DNA of 64,000 nt from Deltaproteobacteria bacterium (GTDB taxonomy: Bacteria; Myxococcota; Myxococcia; Myxococcales; Anaeromyxobacteraceae). Shown piece after piece: positions 53,450 through 63,213 of this stretch (positions within the stretch are counted from its first letter, which is position 1; each line of letters opens with the position of its first letter). Location: assembly GCA_016214955.1 (NCBI GenBank), contig JACRMN010000021.1, positions 1-64,000 on the forward strand, in the 5' to 3' direction. Below the pieces are notes generated by a model. It ran no database searches, had not been told where the DNA came from, and was given only the letters and a program-made list of their open reading frames with translations. Made by a program: the position numbers and the translations under genes.

Positions 53450-53959
53450 GTGCGCAGGAGCTTCATCCTCGGCCTGGCCGCGATCTCGATGCTGGGCGCC
53501 GCCGGCACCTCGGCCATCCTGAGGTGCGGCGGGGAGCCGGCGCTCTCCTTGCCCTCGGCTCCCGCGAGCCCGGCCGGCGTCGCGTCCGCGCTGGCGCCCG
53601 CCGCGCCGGCGGCCAGTCCCGAGGCAGCGGCGCGAGAGGTGCCGACTGGCGACCGGTGGGGAGGCGACCGGCCTGCCTGGCGAGGGCGCGACGCCTACCA
53701 GGCGCTGCGCCCCTTCGCCGAGCGGATCGCGGCCTGCGCCCGCGGCGACGCGCCGGGCCGCGGGGCCACGCGGCTCCTGCTCCGGCTGGAGCGGATGAAG
53801 GACCGGCTTCGCGTGGTGGGCGCCGAGGCCCCGCCGGGCAGCCCCAACGCGGAGGCGCTGGAGCGCTGCGCCCGGGCCGAGATCGTGGGCAGGGAGATCG
53901 CCATGCAGGGCGCGACCCCGGGGCCGGCGACGACGCTGCTGATCCCCATCCGGTCCTGA
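53450..53959 (+). CDS. hypothetical secreted or membrane-anchored protein
   Basis: 169 residues if it starts at the GTG at 53450, which has AGGA four bases upstream and gives a clean N-terminus: RRSF then a hydrophobic LGLAAISMLGAAGTSAIL stretch, which looks like a signal or anchor. An Ala/Pro-rich linker follows, then a ~90-residue C-terminal domain with two Cys (IAACARG and ERCARAE) and a final TTLLIPIRS strand. I do not recognise the family; the layout recalls myxobacterial periplasmic proteins with a small C-terminal domain. It converges with lhgO, 18 bp away. Confidence 0.6.
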   Translation: MRRSFILGLAAISMLGAAGTSAILRCGGEPALSLPSAPASPAGVASALAPAAPAASPEAAAREVPTGDRWGGDRPAWRGRDAYQALRPFAERIAACARGDAPGRGATRLLLRLERMKDRLRVVGAEAPPGSPNAEALERCARAEIVGREIAMQGATPGPATTLLIPIRS

Positions 53960-53977
53960 GGGCCCGACGCCCCGCCG

Positions 53978-55171
53978 CTAGGCGAAGTGCTCGGCAACGA
54001 TCGTCCGGGCGATCTCCATCGAGCTCGTGAAGGCCGGCGACACCGGGTTGAGCACGTGGACGGCGCCGTCCCGGGCCTCGACCACGAAGTCCATCACCAG
54101 CTCCTTGGTGCGCCAGTCCACGAGCTGGGGCCGGATGCCCACCTTGGTGGCGGCCTCGAAGAGCTCGGGGGAATAGCCCTGCACCAGCCTGGCGGCGTCG
54201 CGGTGGAAGTAGTGCGGCAGGTACTTCTTGGGCTCGGAGAGGGCCACGTTGCGGAACCTGGGGTTCCGGAAGAAGAGCGTGGCGTCGGCGAGCAGGAGCG
54301 GGAGCGCCTCGCCGCCGGTGCCGGAGAGGAGGCCGTAGTTGGCCCGGCCGAAGGCGGGGATGGCGGTGGGGCCGAGGTAGAGGTGGCCGTGGGCGCTGCG
54401 GGTGAAGTGGACGCCCAGGAACGGGTTGCGGATGTCGGGCACCGGGTAGATGTTGCCGCGCACGTCGAAGGAGGCGCCGGGCTTGAGCCTGCGGTAGATG
54501 CCCTTGAAGGGGATGAGCCGGTAGTGCTCGGCCAGGCCGAAGGGCCGGGCCACCAGGTCGCACCAGGCGCCGGCCGCATTCACCAGCCGTTCATACGCCA
54601 CCGTCCCGCCGGTGAGCAGCGCCCGCCCCGGGCCGGCCCGCCCCAGGAAGGCGCGGCCGGTGACCACCCGCACCCCGCGGTCCTCGAGGTCGGCGCGCAG
54701 CGCCTGCAGCACCTCCAGGGGATCGACCACCGCGGTGTCCCGGGACCAGATGGCCTTCTGCCGGGTGCGGGCCCGCGGCTCCACCTCGGCGAGCTGCTTC
54801 TCGTCGAGCCACTCCACCCGGGCCCCGTTCCGGGTGGCGCGGCTGTAGAGCTCGTCGAGCACCGGCAGCTCCGCCTCCTCGCGGGCCACGATGACCTTTC
54901 CGGCCTCGGAGAGGGACAGCCCCTTCTCCCGGCAGAAGGCCCTCATCAGCCGGTTGCCGGCCAGGCAGGTGCGGGCCTTCTGGCTCTCGGGGGCGTAGTA
55001 GATTCCGGCGTGGAGCACGCCGCTGTTCCGGCCCGAGGCGTGGCGCCCCAGCTCGGCCTCGCGCTCCACCACCAGGACGTCGCGGCGGCCGCGCAGCGCC
55101 AGCTCGCGCGCCACCGTCAGGCCGACCACTCCGCCTCCGATCACCAGGGTCTCGACGCGCTCGGGGAGCAT
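53978..55171 (-). CDS. lhgO: L-2-hydroxyglutarate oxidase
   Basis: 397 residues; FAD-dependent DAO-family oxidoreductase. FAD loop LVIGGGVVGLTVARELALRG (10-29), then ASGRNSGVLHAGIYYAPESQKA, which is characteristic of LhgO/L2HGDH, VNAAGAWCDLVARPFG, and GVHFTRSAHGHLYLGPTAIPAF. It oxidises L-2-hydroxyglutarate to 2-oxoglutarate and passes electrons to an acceptor, removing a toxic side product. ATG 55171 is chosen as it places the FAD fold at the N-terminus; an ATG at 55207 is possible. Confidence 0.92.
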   Translation of the reverse strand: MLPERVETLVIGGGVVGLTVARELALRGRRDVLVVEREAELGRHASGRNSGVLHAGIYYAPESQKARTCLAGNRLMRAFCREKGLSLSEAGKVIVAREEAELPVLDELYSRATRNGARVEWLDEKQLAEVEPRARTRQKAIWSRDTAVVDPLEVLQALRADLEDRGVRVVTGRAFLGRAGPGRALLTGGTVAYERLVNAAGAWCDLVARPFGLAEHYRLIPFKGIYRRLKPGASFDVRGNIYPVPDIRNPFLGVHFTRSAHGHLYLGPTAIPAFGRANYGLLSGTGGEALPLLLADATLFFRNPRFRNVALSEPKKYLPHYFHRDAARLVQGYSPELFEAATKVGIRPQLVDWRTKELVMDFVVEARDGAVHVLNPVSPAFTSSMEIARTIVAEHFA

Positions 55172-55283
55172 TCCCGGAGGGTAATGGCCGCCCCCGGGTC
55201 CGTCCACGGCCTCGGGGACGCGGGAGCGGGAAGCAGGCGCCGGGGGGAAACGTTGGTTAGGATGCGCCGCTCACGGAGGTGCC

Positions 55284-58040
55284 ATGCCCGCCAGCCCCGT
55301 CGCCATCCTCGTCGCCGCCACGCTCGCTGCCGCCGCGCCGGCCCCCCCGCCGCCGCCCGTCCCGGAGATCCCCTTCCAGAAGGCGGTGCTCGGCAACGGG
55401 CTGACCCTGGTCGTGCACGAGGACCACAAGGCGCCCATCGTGGCGGTGAACGTCTGGTACCACGTGGGCTCGCAGAACGAGAAGCCGGGCAAGACCGGCT
55501 TCGCCCACCTCTTCGAGCACCTGATGTTCAACGGCTCGGAGCACGCGCCCGGCGAGTGGCAGAAGGTGGTGGACCGGCTGGGCGCCACCGACGTCAACGG
55601 CACCACCAACCAGGACCGCACCAACTACTTCCAGACCGTGCCGGCCTCGGCCCTCGACACCATCCTGTGGATGGAGTCGGACCGGATGGGCCACCTCCTG
55701 GGCGCGGTGACCCAGGCGCGGCTCGACGAGCAGCGGGGCGTGGTGCAGAACGAGAAGCGGCAGCACGAGAACCAGCCCTACGGCCAGGTCTGGGACCTCA
55801 TCACCCGCGCCACCTACCCCGCCGGCCACCCCTACTCCTGGCCGGTGATCGGCTCGATGGAGGATCTCGAGGCCGCCTCGCTCGAGGACGTGCGCCAGTG
55901 GTTCAAGACCTACTACGGCCCCTCCAACGCCGTGCTGGTGGTGGCCGGCGACGTGCGCTTCGAGGAGGTGAAGGCCAAGGTGGAGAAGGCCTTCGGCGAC
56001 ATCCCCGCCGGCCCGCCGCTGGCGCGCCACACTGCCTGGCCGGCGAAGCGCACCGGGGTGCAGCGGCAGGTGATGCAGGACAAGGTGCCCCAGGCCCGGG
56101 TCTACCTGGTGTGGAACACCGCCGAGTGGGGCGCCGCGGACGACGAGCTCCTGGGCCTCGCCGCCGGGGTGCTGGCCGGCGGCAAGAGCTCGCCGCTCTA
56201 CAAGCGGCTGGTCTACGACGAGCGCATCGCCACCGACGTCTCGGCCTACCAGTCGTCGGGCGAGCTGGGCGGCACCTTCTCCGTCATCGCCAGCGCCGTG
56301 CCCGGCGGCGACCTCGGCAAGGTGGAGAAGGCCATCCACGAGGAGCTGGCGCGCTTCCTCGAGAAGGGGCCGAGCGCCGACGAGGTGGCCCGGGCCCGGA
56401 CCCAGCGGCTGGCCGGCCTGGTGCGGGCGGTGGAGAAGGTGGGCGGCTACTCCGCCGGCGGCTTCTTCGGCAAGGCCGACATCCTGGCCCGCAGCCAGGT
56501 GTTCGGCGGCCGGCCCGACTTCTACCGCTCGCTGCTGGAGCGGGTGCGCCAGGCCACGCCCGCCGAGGTGCACGCCGCGGCGCGCCGCTGGCTCTCCGAC
56601 GGCGTCTACGTGCTCTCGGTGCTGCCGGAGCCGAAGCGGTCCACGGCCACGGCCGGCCTCGATCGCGCCAAGCCGCCGGAGCCCGGTCCGGCCCCCGAGC
56701 CCTCCTTCCCGGCCTTCCAGCGCGCCCGGCTGGAGAACGGGCTGCAGGTGATCGTCGCCGAGCGCCACGCGGTGCCGGTGGTGAACCTCCAGCTCCTGGT
56801 GGACGCCGGCTACGCCTCCGACCAGTTCGGCGTGCCGGGGCTGGCCCGGCTGGCGGGCGACTGCCTCGACGAGGGCACCCGCACCCGCACCGCGCTGCAG
56901 ATCGACGACGAGCTCGACCGGCTGGGCGCCAGCATCTCGGTGCGCTCCGGGCTCGACCTCACCACCGTCTCCTTCTCGGCGCTCAGGTCCAACCTGGACC
57001 CGTCGCTGGCGGTCTTCGCCGACGTGGTGCTGCACCCCGCCTTCCCGGCCTCCGACTTCGAGCGCAACAAGGAGCAGCAGCTCGCCGCCATCGGGCGCGA
57101 GGGCGCCGACCCCTTCTCCACCGGCCTGCGGGTGCTGCCCGGGCTGCTCTACGGCAAGGGGCACGCCTACGCCAACCCGCTCACCGGCACCGGCACCCGC
57201 GGGTCGGTGGCCTCCATCCGGCGCGAGGACGCGGTGCGCTGGTACGAGACCTGGTTCAGGCCCGACAACGCCACGCTGGTGGTGGTGGGCGACACCACGC
57301 TCGCGGAGATCGTGCCGCGGCTGACGAAGCTCCTGGCCGGCTGGAAGCCGGGGCCGGTGCCCAGGAAGAACCTGGCCCCGGTGCAGCCGCCGCCGGCGGC
57401 CCGCCTCTTCCTCATCGACCGGCCCGGCTCCATCCAGTCGCTCATCCTGGCCGGCCAGCCGGTGCTGCCGCGCGCCAACCCCGACGAGATCGCCCAGACC
57501 ACCATGAACACCGTGCTGGGCGGCCAGTTCCTCTCGCGCGTCAACCTCAACCTGCGCGAGGAGAAGCACTGGTCCTACGGCGCCTCGACGGTGCTCCTCG
57601 ACGCCCGCGGCCCGCGGCTGTTCTGGGGCTACGCGCCGGTGCAGGCCGACAAGACGGCCGAGGCGCTGGCCGAGCTCAGGAAGGAGATCGAGGGTATCAC
57701 CGGCCCCAGGCCGGTGACCGCCGAGGAGCTCTCGCTGGCGCAGAGCCGCCGCTCGCTGGCGCTGCCGGGCCGCTGGGAGGGCTCCTCGGCCATCGCCGCC
57801 TCCATCGCCGAGATCGTGCGCTTCGGCTTCCCCGACGACTACTTCCAGGGCTACGCCGGCCGGGTGCGGGCCGTGACCCTCGACGACGTGGCCCGAGCGG
57901 CGCGCATCCTCGAGCCCGGCAAGCTCACCTGGGTGGTGGTGGGCGACCGGCAGAAGATCGAGGCAGGGCTGGAGAAGCTCGGGCTCGGCAAGCCGGTGCT
58001 GCTCGACGCCGACGGCAACCCGGCGGTGGCGGGGAGGTAG
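55284..58040 (+). CDS. M16 family zinc protease, two-domain
   Basis: 918 residues. Short signal peptide (VAILVAATLAAAAPA) then a Pro run. The first M16 half holds the inverted zinc motif HLFEH (75-79) in KTGFAHLFEHLMFNGSEH, with the usual downstream Glu expected in NEKRQHENQPYGQVWD. The second half (from ~480, RLENGLQVIVAERH) lacks an HxxEH motif (GLARLAGDCLDEG), so it is the usual inactive partner domain. Probably a periplasmic peptidase. It is divergent from lhgO and is followed after 41 bp by aguB. Confidence 0.92.
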   Translation: MPASPVAILVAATLAAAAPAPPPPPVPEIPFQKAVLGNGLTLVVHEDHKAPIVAVNVWYHVGSQNEKPGKTGFAHLFEHLMFNGSEHAPGEWQKVVDRLGATDVNGTTNQDRTNYFQTVPASALDTILWMESDRMGHLLGAVTQARLDEQRGVVQNEKRQHENQPYGQVWDLITRATYPAGHPYSWPVIGSMEDLEAASLEDVRQWFKTYYGPSNAVLVVAGDVRFEEVKAKVEKAFGDIPAGPPLARHTAWPAKRTGVQRQVMQDKVPQARVYLVWNTAEWGAADDELLGLAAGVLAGGKSSPLYKRLVYDERIATDVSAYQSSGELGGTFSVIASAVPGGDLGKVEKAIHEELARFLEKGPSADEVARARTQRLAGLVRAVEKVGGYSAGGFFGKADILARSQVFGGRPDFYRSLLERVRQATPAEVHAAARRWLSDGVYVLSVLPEPKRSTATAGLDRAKPPEPGPAPEPSFPAFQRARLENGLQVIVAERHAVPVVNLQLLVDAGYASDQFGVPGLARLAGDCLDEGTRTRTALQIDDELDRLGASISVRSGLDLTTVSFSALRSNLDPSLAVFADVVLHPAFPASDFERNKEQQLAAIGREGADPFSTGLRVLPGLLYGKGHAYANPLTGTGTRGSVASIRREDAVRWYETWFRPDNATLVVVGDTTLAEIVPRLTKLLAGWKPGPVPRKNLAPVQPPPAARLFLIDRPGSIQSLILAGQPVLPRANPDEIAQTTMNTVLGGQFLSRVNLNLREEKHWSYGASTVLLDARGPRLFWGYAPVQADKTAEALAELRKEIEGITGPRPVTAEELSLAQSRRSLALPGRWEGSSAIAASIAEIVRFGFPDDYFQGYAGRVRAVTLDDVARAARILEPGKLTWVVVGDRQKIEAGLEKLGLGKPVLLDADGNPAVAGR

Positions 58041-58081
58041 GCGGGCCGGTAGAATCCGCGCCCCTCGCTGGAGGTGCGCGC

Positions 58082-58969
58082 GTGAGCAAGAGCTTCCGGG
58101 TCGGCCTGGTCCAGATGGCCATGTCGTCCGATCCCGCAGAGAACCTGGCCAGGGCCGCCGCCCGCGTGGAGGAGGCGGCCAGGAAGGGCGCGCAGGTGGT
58201 CTGCCTGCCGGAGATGTTCCGCACCACCTACTTCTGCCAGCGCGAGGACGCGGCCCTCTTCGACCTGGCCGAGACCGTGCCCGGCCCCTCCACCGAGAAG
58301 CTCTCGCAGGTGGCCCGGTCGGCGGGCGTGGCGGTGGTGGTGCCCATCTTCGAGAAGCGGGCGCCGGGCCTCTACCACAACAGCGCCGTCGTCCTGGGCG
58401 AGGACGGCGCCACCGTCGGCCTGTACCGGAAGATGCACATCCCCGACGACCCGGCCTTCTACGAGAAGTTCTACTTCACTCCGGGTGACCTGGGCTTCCA
58501 GGCCTTCGACCTGCGGGCCGGCCGCATCGGCACCCTCATCTGCTGGGACCAGTGGTACCCGGAGGGCGCGCGCCTCACCGCGCTCCAGGGGGCCATGGTG
58601 CTCTTCTACCCCACCGCCATCGGCTGGCACCCGCACGAGAAGGCCCAGCACGGCGCGGCCCAGCGCGACGCCTGGCGCACCGTGCAGCGCGGCCACGCCA
58701 TCGCCAACGGCGTCTACGTGGCGGCGGTGAACCGGGTGGGCCACGAGCGGCCGGAGCCCACGGCCCCGGGCCTCGAGTTCTGGGGCACCAGCTTCCTCTG
58801 CGACCCGTTCGGCGTGGTGCTGGCCGAGGCCTCCACCGACAGGGAGGAGATCCTGGTGGCCGAGGTCGACCCGGCCCGCATCGAGGAGGTGCGGCGCGGC
58901 TGGCCCTTCCTCCGCGACAGGCGCATCGACGCCTACGGTGGCATCGAGAAGCGCTTCCTCGACCGATGA
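58082..58969 (+). CDS. aguB: N-carbamoylputrescine amidase
   Basis: 295 residues of the nitrilase superfamily. Catalytic triad Glu44 (LPEMF), Lys117 (YRKMHIPDDP) and Cys154 (LICWDQWYPE). KMHIPDDPAFYEKFYFTPGD and GWHPHEKAQHGAAQRDAWRTVQRGHAIANG are typical of AguB. It releases putrescine, CO2 and ammonia from N-carbamoylputrescine. GTG at 58082 has GGAGG seven bases upstream. Its stop overlaps the aguA ATG, which confirms the assignment. Confidence 0.94.
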   Translation: MSKSFRVGLVQMAMSSDPAENLARAAARVEEAARKGAQVVCLPEMFRTTYFCQREDAALFDLAETVPGPSTEKLSQVARSAGVAVVVPIFEKRAPGLYHNSAVVLGEDGATVGLYRKMHIPDDPAFYEKFYFTPGDLGFQAFDLRAGRIGTLICWDQWYPEGARLTALQGAMVLFYPTAIGWHPHEKAQHGAAQRDAWRTVQRGHAIANGVYVAAVNRVGHERPEPTAPGLEFWGTSFLCDPFGVVLAEASTDREEILVAEVDPARIEEVRRGWPFLRDRRIDAYGGIEKRFLDR

Positions 58970-60024
58970 GCCGCGCACCCCGAGCCGCCGCGGGCCTCGC
59001 CATGCCCGCCGAGTGGGAGCGGCACGAGGCCACCTGGCTCTCCTGGCCCCACAACGTCCGGGACTGGCCCGGGCGCTTCGCCCCCATCCCCTGGGTCTAC
59101 GCGCAGATCGTCCGGCGCATCGGCGCCGGCGAGAAGGTGCGGCTCTGCGTCGGCGACGCCGCCGGCGAGGCCCGGGCCCGCAGGGTGCTGGCGCGCGCCG
59201 GCGTGGATCCGGGGCCGGTGGAGCCTCACCGCTTCCCCACCGACCGCATCTGGAACCGGGACAGCGGCCCCATCTTCGTGGCCGGCGGCGGGAAGAAGGC
59301 CATCGCCGGCTTCCGCTTCAACGCCTGGGCCAAGTACCCCGACTGGAAGAGGGACGTGCGCATCCCCGAGCGCGCCGCCCGGGCGCTGCGCCTGCCGCTC
59401 CGCCCGGTGGTGCACCGCGGCCGCGAGGTGGTGCTGGAGGGCGGAGCCATCGACGTCAACGGGCGCGGCTCCCTCCTCACCACCGAGGAGTGCCTGCTGG
59501 ATCCCGAGGTGCAGGTGCGCAACCCCGGCTTCGAGCGCCAGGACTACGAGCAGGTGTTCCGCGAGGTGCTGGGCGCCCGGCACACCATCTGGCTGGGCAA
59601 GGGCATCGCCGGCGACGACACCCACGGCCACGTGGACGACCTGGCGCGCTTCGTGGGGCCGCGCACCATCGTCCTCTGCCAGGAGCCCGACGGCCGCGAC
59701 GCCAACCACCGGCTCCTCTGCGAGAACCGGGAGCGGCTGGAGGGGGCGCGGCTCGAGGACGGCTCGCGGCCCGAGGTGGTGGCGCTCCCCATGCCGCAGC
59801 CGGTGGTCTTCGCCGGCCAGCGGCTCCCGGCCAGCTACGCCAACTTCTACGTCTGCAACGCCGCCACGCTGGTGCCCACCTTCGACGACCCGCACGACCG
59901 CATCGCCCTCGGCATCCTCGGGGAGCTCATCTCCGACCGGCCGGTCGTGGGCATCCACGCCCTCGACCTGGTGTGGGGCCTGGGCACGCTCCACTGCCTC
60001 TCGCAGCAGGAGCCGGCGGTCTAG
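58966..60024 (+). CDS. aguA: agmatine deiminase
   Basis: 352 residues; guanidine-modifying beta/alpha propeller that converts agmatine to N-carbamoylputrescine and ammonia. MPAEWERHEATWLSWPHN, TDRIWNRDSGPIFV, VLEGGAIDVNGRGSLLTTEECLL, GDDTHGHVDDLARFV (catalytic His region) and Cys344 in GTLHCLSQQEPAV are diagnostic. ATGA overlap with aguB. No arginine decarboxylase is in the window, so agmatine must come from elsewhere. Confidence 0.95.
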   Translation: MSRAPRAAAGLAMPAEWERHEATWLSWPHNVRDWPGRFAPIPWVYAQIVRRIGAGEKVRLCVGDAAGEARARRVLARAGVDPGPVEPHRFPTDRIWNRDSGPIFVAGGGKKAIAGFRFNAWAKYPDWKRDVRIPERAARALRLPLRPVVHRGREVVLEGGAIDVNGRGSLLTTEECLLDPEVQVRNPGFERQDYEQVFREVLGARHTIWLGKGIAGDDTHGHVDDLARFVGPRTIVLCQEPDGRDANHRLLCENRERLEGARLEDGSRPEVVALPMPQPVVFAGQRLPASYANFYVCNAATLVPTFDDPHDRIALGILGELISDRPVVGIHALDLVWGLGTLHCLSQQEPAV

Positions 60025-60054
60025 CGAGCCCCCGCGGGTTCCGGGCCGAGGCGG

Positions 60055-60642
60055 CTACCTCGAGGGCGCGGCGGCGGCGGCCGCCTCCCCGCCGGACGGC
60101 GGCGCAGCGCGGGCCTCGGCCTCGGCGGCGGCCCGGAGCTGGGAGAGCCCCTTCTCGAAGTCGCCCCCGATCATCTTCTCGAAGTCCATGAAGAGCGACA
60201 TGGCCTTGCCCATGAAGTTGTTGGTGCCGACCATCTTCCAGCTCACCCGCGTTCCGGCGCCGTCGGGCGCGAAGGTGAAGGTGGTGGGGCTCACGGCCTC
60301 CATCGGCTTCAGGAACTCGAGCTTGATGGCCACGCGGCTGCCGGGCGCGGCCTCGGTGATGGTCATGCGCCCCTCGCCCACCTTGTCGTTGCCCACCCAT
60401 GCATAGCCGTGGCCCACCGAGCCCGGAGCGCCGGTGAGCGTGGTCTTCATGCCGGGGTCGAGCTTGGCCCAGGGAGACCACTGGGCCCAGCGGCCGAAGT
60501 CGGCCACCTGGGCGTAGACCACCTCCGGCGGCGCGGCCACGGTGGCGCTGCGCTCCACCTGGTAGCCGGCGGGGCGCGTGGCGATGACGGCGACGAGGAC
60601 GGCGACGATTGCCGCCACGACGAGCAGGACCTTCTTGAGCAT
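60055..60642 (-). CDS. SRPBCC/polyketide cyclase-like protein
   Basis: 195 residues. An N-terminal hydrophobic segment (KKVLLVVAAIVAVLVAVIA) predicts a membrane anchor or signal. The remainder is a START-like fold with VERSATVAAPPEVVYAQVADFGRWAQWSPWAKLDPGMK, GSVGHGYAWVG and WKMVGTNNFMGKAMSLFMDFEKMIGGDFEKGL, standard for the SRPBCC family that binds small hydrophobic ligands. An Ala-rich C-terminal tail follows. ATG 60642 matches the hydrophobic start. Ligand and role unknown. Confidence 0.85.
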   Translation of the reverse strand: MLKKVLLVVAAIVAVLVAVIATRPAGYQVERSATVAAPPEVVYAQVADFGRWAQWSPWAKLDPGMKTTLTGAPGSVGHGYAWVGNDKVGEGRMTITEAAPGSRVAIKLEFLKPMEAVSPTTFTFAPDGAGTRVSWKMVGTNNFMGKAMSLFMDFEKMIGGDFEKGLSQLRAAAEAEARAAPPSGGEAAAAAAPSR

Positions 60643-60778
60643 GGTTCGACCCCCGGAGAGAGCCGCTTCCATAGCGCGGGCCGCCGGGGTCCGCCGAGCC
60701 CGGGTGGTACACCCCGGCCGGAGCCCTTCGCCTCGACGGACGGCCGGCCGCGTGCTCTGCTCCAGGGAGCCCGGCCCC

Positions 60779-62224
60779 GTGGACCTCATCCCCGACAGCC
60801 TGCCCCCGCTCGCCTGGTTCGCCCTCGAGGCGCTCTGGGTGCTGGGCGTGGTGCTGGGCGTGGCCTGGGAGCGGCGCCCGCCCGCCTCGACGCTGGCCTG
60901 GATCCTGGTGCTGGCGCTCCTGCCGGTGGTGGGCCTGCCGGTGTACCTGGTGCTGGGGCCGCGCCGGCTCAAGCGCCGGCGGCTGCGGATGGCCCGGGCC
61001 CGCAGCCGGCTCGGCCCCGCCCTCGAGGCCTGGCACCGCGCCCGCGGCGCCGACCTCTCGGTGGCCGAGCAGCTCATGCGGCTCCTCACCCGGCTCACCG
61101 GGATCCCGCCGGAGACGGCCGCCCGGGTGACGCTGCTGCCCGGAGGAGACGAAGCGCTGGCCTCCATCGTCGAGGCGGTGGGCCGGGCCCGCCACCACGT
61201 TCACGTCGAGTACTACATCTTCCGGCCCGACCGGAGCGGGGCCCGGCTCCGCGACGCGCTGGCCGCGGCCGCGGCCCGCGGCGTGGAGGTGAAGCTGCTG
61301 GTGGACGCCGCCGGGTCGGCCAGCCTCTCCCGCACCTTCCTGCGCCCGCTGCTCCAGGCCGGCGGCCGCTTCGCCCGCTTCAACCGGGTGGCCCACGCCC
61401 GCCTGGGCCAGTGGCTGGGCAACTTCCGGACCCACCGCAAGATCGTGGTGGTGGACGGCGACGTCGGCTTCACCGGCGGCATCAACGTCACCGACGACGA
61501 GAGCCGCGCCGCCCGCGGCTCCGCCGCCTGGCGCGACACCCACCTGCGGCTCGAGGGAGGGGCCGTGCACGGGCTGCAGGCGGCGTTCCTGGAGAACTGG
61601 TTCTACACGCTGCGCGCCGAGGGGCTGCCGGACGACACCGGGGCGCTGGCCTCCTACTTTCCGGCCTCGGACGGCGGCGGCTGCCCGGTGCAGGTGGTGA
61701 CCTCGGGCCCCGACCAGGAGCAGCCGGCGGCGGCGGCGCTCTTCCAGGCGGCGCTGGCCGGAGCCAGGGAGCGGGCCTGGATCACCACGCCCTACCTCGT
61801 CCCCGACGAGGCGCTGCTGGCGGCGCTCCGCGGGGCGGCGCTCCGCGGCGTGGACGTGCGCCTCCTGGTCCCCGCCCGGTCCGACTCCGCCGTCGTCGAC
61901 GCCGCCGGCCGCAGCTTCCACGACGCGCTGCTGCGCGCCGGGGTGCGGATCTTCCACTACTTGCCGGCGATGCTGCACGCCAAGACGTGGGTGGTGGACC
62001 GCGGGCTCGCGCTGGTGGGCACCGCCAACCTCGACCCCCGCAGCATGGGGCTCAACTTCGAGGTGGTGGCGGCGGTGTATGGCGGCGGGCTGCCGGACGA
62101 GCTGGCGGCGCTGTTCCTGCGCGACCTGGAGACGGCGCGCGAGCGCACCGGGCGCGAGGCCCGCGATCCCTTCGGGCGGCGGCTGTTCGCCTCGGCGGCC
62201 CGGCTGCTGGCGCCGCAGCTCTGA
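60779..62224 (+). CDS. cls: cardiolipin synthase-type phospholipase D protein
   Basis: 481 residues. Two N-terminal hydrophobic segments (PLDNc-type anchor) precede two HKD motifs: H219-x-K221-x4-D226 in THRKIVVVDGDVGFTGGIN and H400-x-K402-x4-D407 in HAKTWVVDRGLALVGTANLD. This is the ClsA layout, which condenses two phosphatidylglycerols into cardiolipin at the inner membrane. The GTG at 60779 is chosen as it gives the membrane segment directly; AGGGAG lies about ten bases upstream. The frame is open farther upstream. Confidence 0.9.
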   Translation: MDLIPDSLPPLAWFALEALWVLGVVLGVAWERRPPASTLAWILVLALLPVVGLPVYLVLGPRRLKRRRLRMARARSRLGPALEAWHRARGADLSVAEQLMRLLTRLTGIPPETAARVTLLPGGDEALASIVEAVGRARHHVHVEYYIFRPDRSGARLRDALAAAAARGVEVKLLVDAAGSASLSRTFLRPLLQAGGRFARFNRVAHARLGQWLGNFRTHRKIVVVDGDVGFTGGINVTDDESRAARGSAAWRDTHLRLEGGAVHGLQAAFLENWFYTLRAEGLPDDTGALASYFPASDGGGCPVQVVTSGPDQEQPAAAALFQAALAGARERAWITTPYLVPDEALLAALRGAALRGVDVRLLVPARSDSAVVDAAGRSFHDALLRAGVRIFHYLPAMLHAKTWVVDRGLALVGTANLDPRSMGLNFEVVAAVYGGGLPDELAALFLRDLETARERTGREARDPFGRRLFASAARLLAPQL

Positions 62225-62278
62225 CGTCCGGGCCGGCGGCCGTTGCCGGCCCGCGCCGCCTCGTGCTTCCATCGGCGC

Positions 62279-63154
62279 ATGCCCGCCGAGATCCGCCCCC
62301 GCCGCAGCGTCCTCTACATGCCCGGCGCCAGCGGCCGCGCCATCGAGAAGGCGCGGGGCCTGCCCGCCGACGGGCTGATCCTCGACCTCGAGGACGCCGT
62401 GGCGCCGGCGCAGAAGGAGGAGGCGCGGGCGCTGGTGGCGGCGGAGCTCGGCCGCGGCGGCTTCGGCCACCGGGAGCGGGTGGTGCGGGTGAACGGCGCC
62501 GGCACCCCCTGGCACGAGGCCGACCTCCGGGCCGCGGCCCGCATGGACGCCGACGCGGTGTGCCTTCCCAAGGTGGAGGGCGCGGCGGCGGTGCGGGCGG
62601 CCGAAGCGCGCCTCCTGGCGGCCGGGGCCCCGGGCTCGCTCCGGCTCTGGTGCATGATCGAGACGCCGCGGGGCGTGCTGGCCGCGGCCGAGATCGCGGC
62701 CGCCAGCCCGCGCCTCGCCTGCCTGGTGATGGGCACCTCCGACCTGGTGAAGGACCTGGGCGCGCGCCACACCGCCTCCCGCGCCGAGGTGCTCACCGCG
62801 CTCTCGCTCACGCTGCTCGCCGCCCGGGCCCACGGCCTCGCCGCCCTCGACGGCGTGCACCTCGACCTCTCCGACGACGTCGGATTCGAGGCCGCCTGCC
62901 GCCAGGGGCGCGACATGGGCTTCGACGGCAAGACCCTCATCCACCCGCGCACCATCGAGGCCGCCAACCGCGCCTTCTCGCCCGGCGCCGACGAGCTGGC
63001 GCTGGCCCGCCGCATCGTGGCCGCCCACGCCGAGAGCCAGGCCCAGGGCAAGGGCGTGGTGGTGGTGGACGGGCGGCTGGTGGAGAACCTGCACGTCGAG
63101 GCGGCGGTGCGGCTCCTGCGGCTCGCGGAGGCCATCGCCGCCCGCGCCTCCTGA
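62279..63154 (+). CDS. HpcH/HpaI aldolase, citrate lyase beta-like
   Basis: 291 residues; TIM-barrel CoA-ester lyase family (CitE/Mcl). PRRSVLYMPGASGRAIEKA binds CoA phosphate, LILDLEDAVAP holds the metal-site Asp/Glu, VVRVNGAGTPW, CLPKVEGAAAV and LWCMIETPRGVL carry the Arg and Glu ligands, and GKTLIHPRTIEAAN is near the C-terminus. No citrate lyase alpha or gamma genes are nearby, so it is more likely a malyl-, citramalyl- or beta-methylmalyl-CoA lyase/thioesterase; which one cannot be settled here. Confidence 0.88.
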   Translation: MPAEIRPRRSVLYMPGASGRAIEKARGLPADGLILDLEDAVAPAQKEEARALVAAELGRGGFGHRERVVRVNGAGTPWHEADLRAAARMDADAVCLPKVEGAAAVRAAEARLLAAGAPGSLRLWCMIETPRGVLAAAEIAAASPRLACLVMGTSDLVKDLGARHTASRAEVLTALSLTLLAARAHGLAALDGVHLDLSDDVGFEAACRQGRDMGFDGKTLIHPRTIEAANRAFSPGADELALARRIVAAHAESQAQGKGVVVVDGRLVENLHVEAAVRLLRLAEAIAARAS

Positions 63155-63213
63155 GGCGGGGCCCGCGCGGGAGGGTGCCGGGCGGCGCGGTCGGCGGTAT
63201 ACCGGTGCCGGTC

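Noticed and set aside
53987-58969. A very long uninterrupted plus-strand frame (about 1660 codons)
   Set aside because: Only its last 295 codons, from the GTG at 58082, are a real gene (aguB). Upstream it runs antisense to lhgO and in a shifted frame through the M16 gene; such open frames are common in GC-rich DNA.
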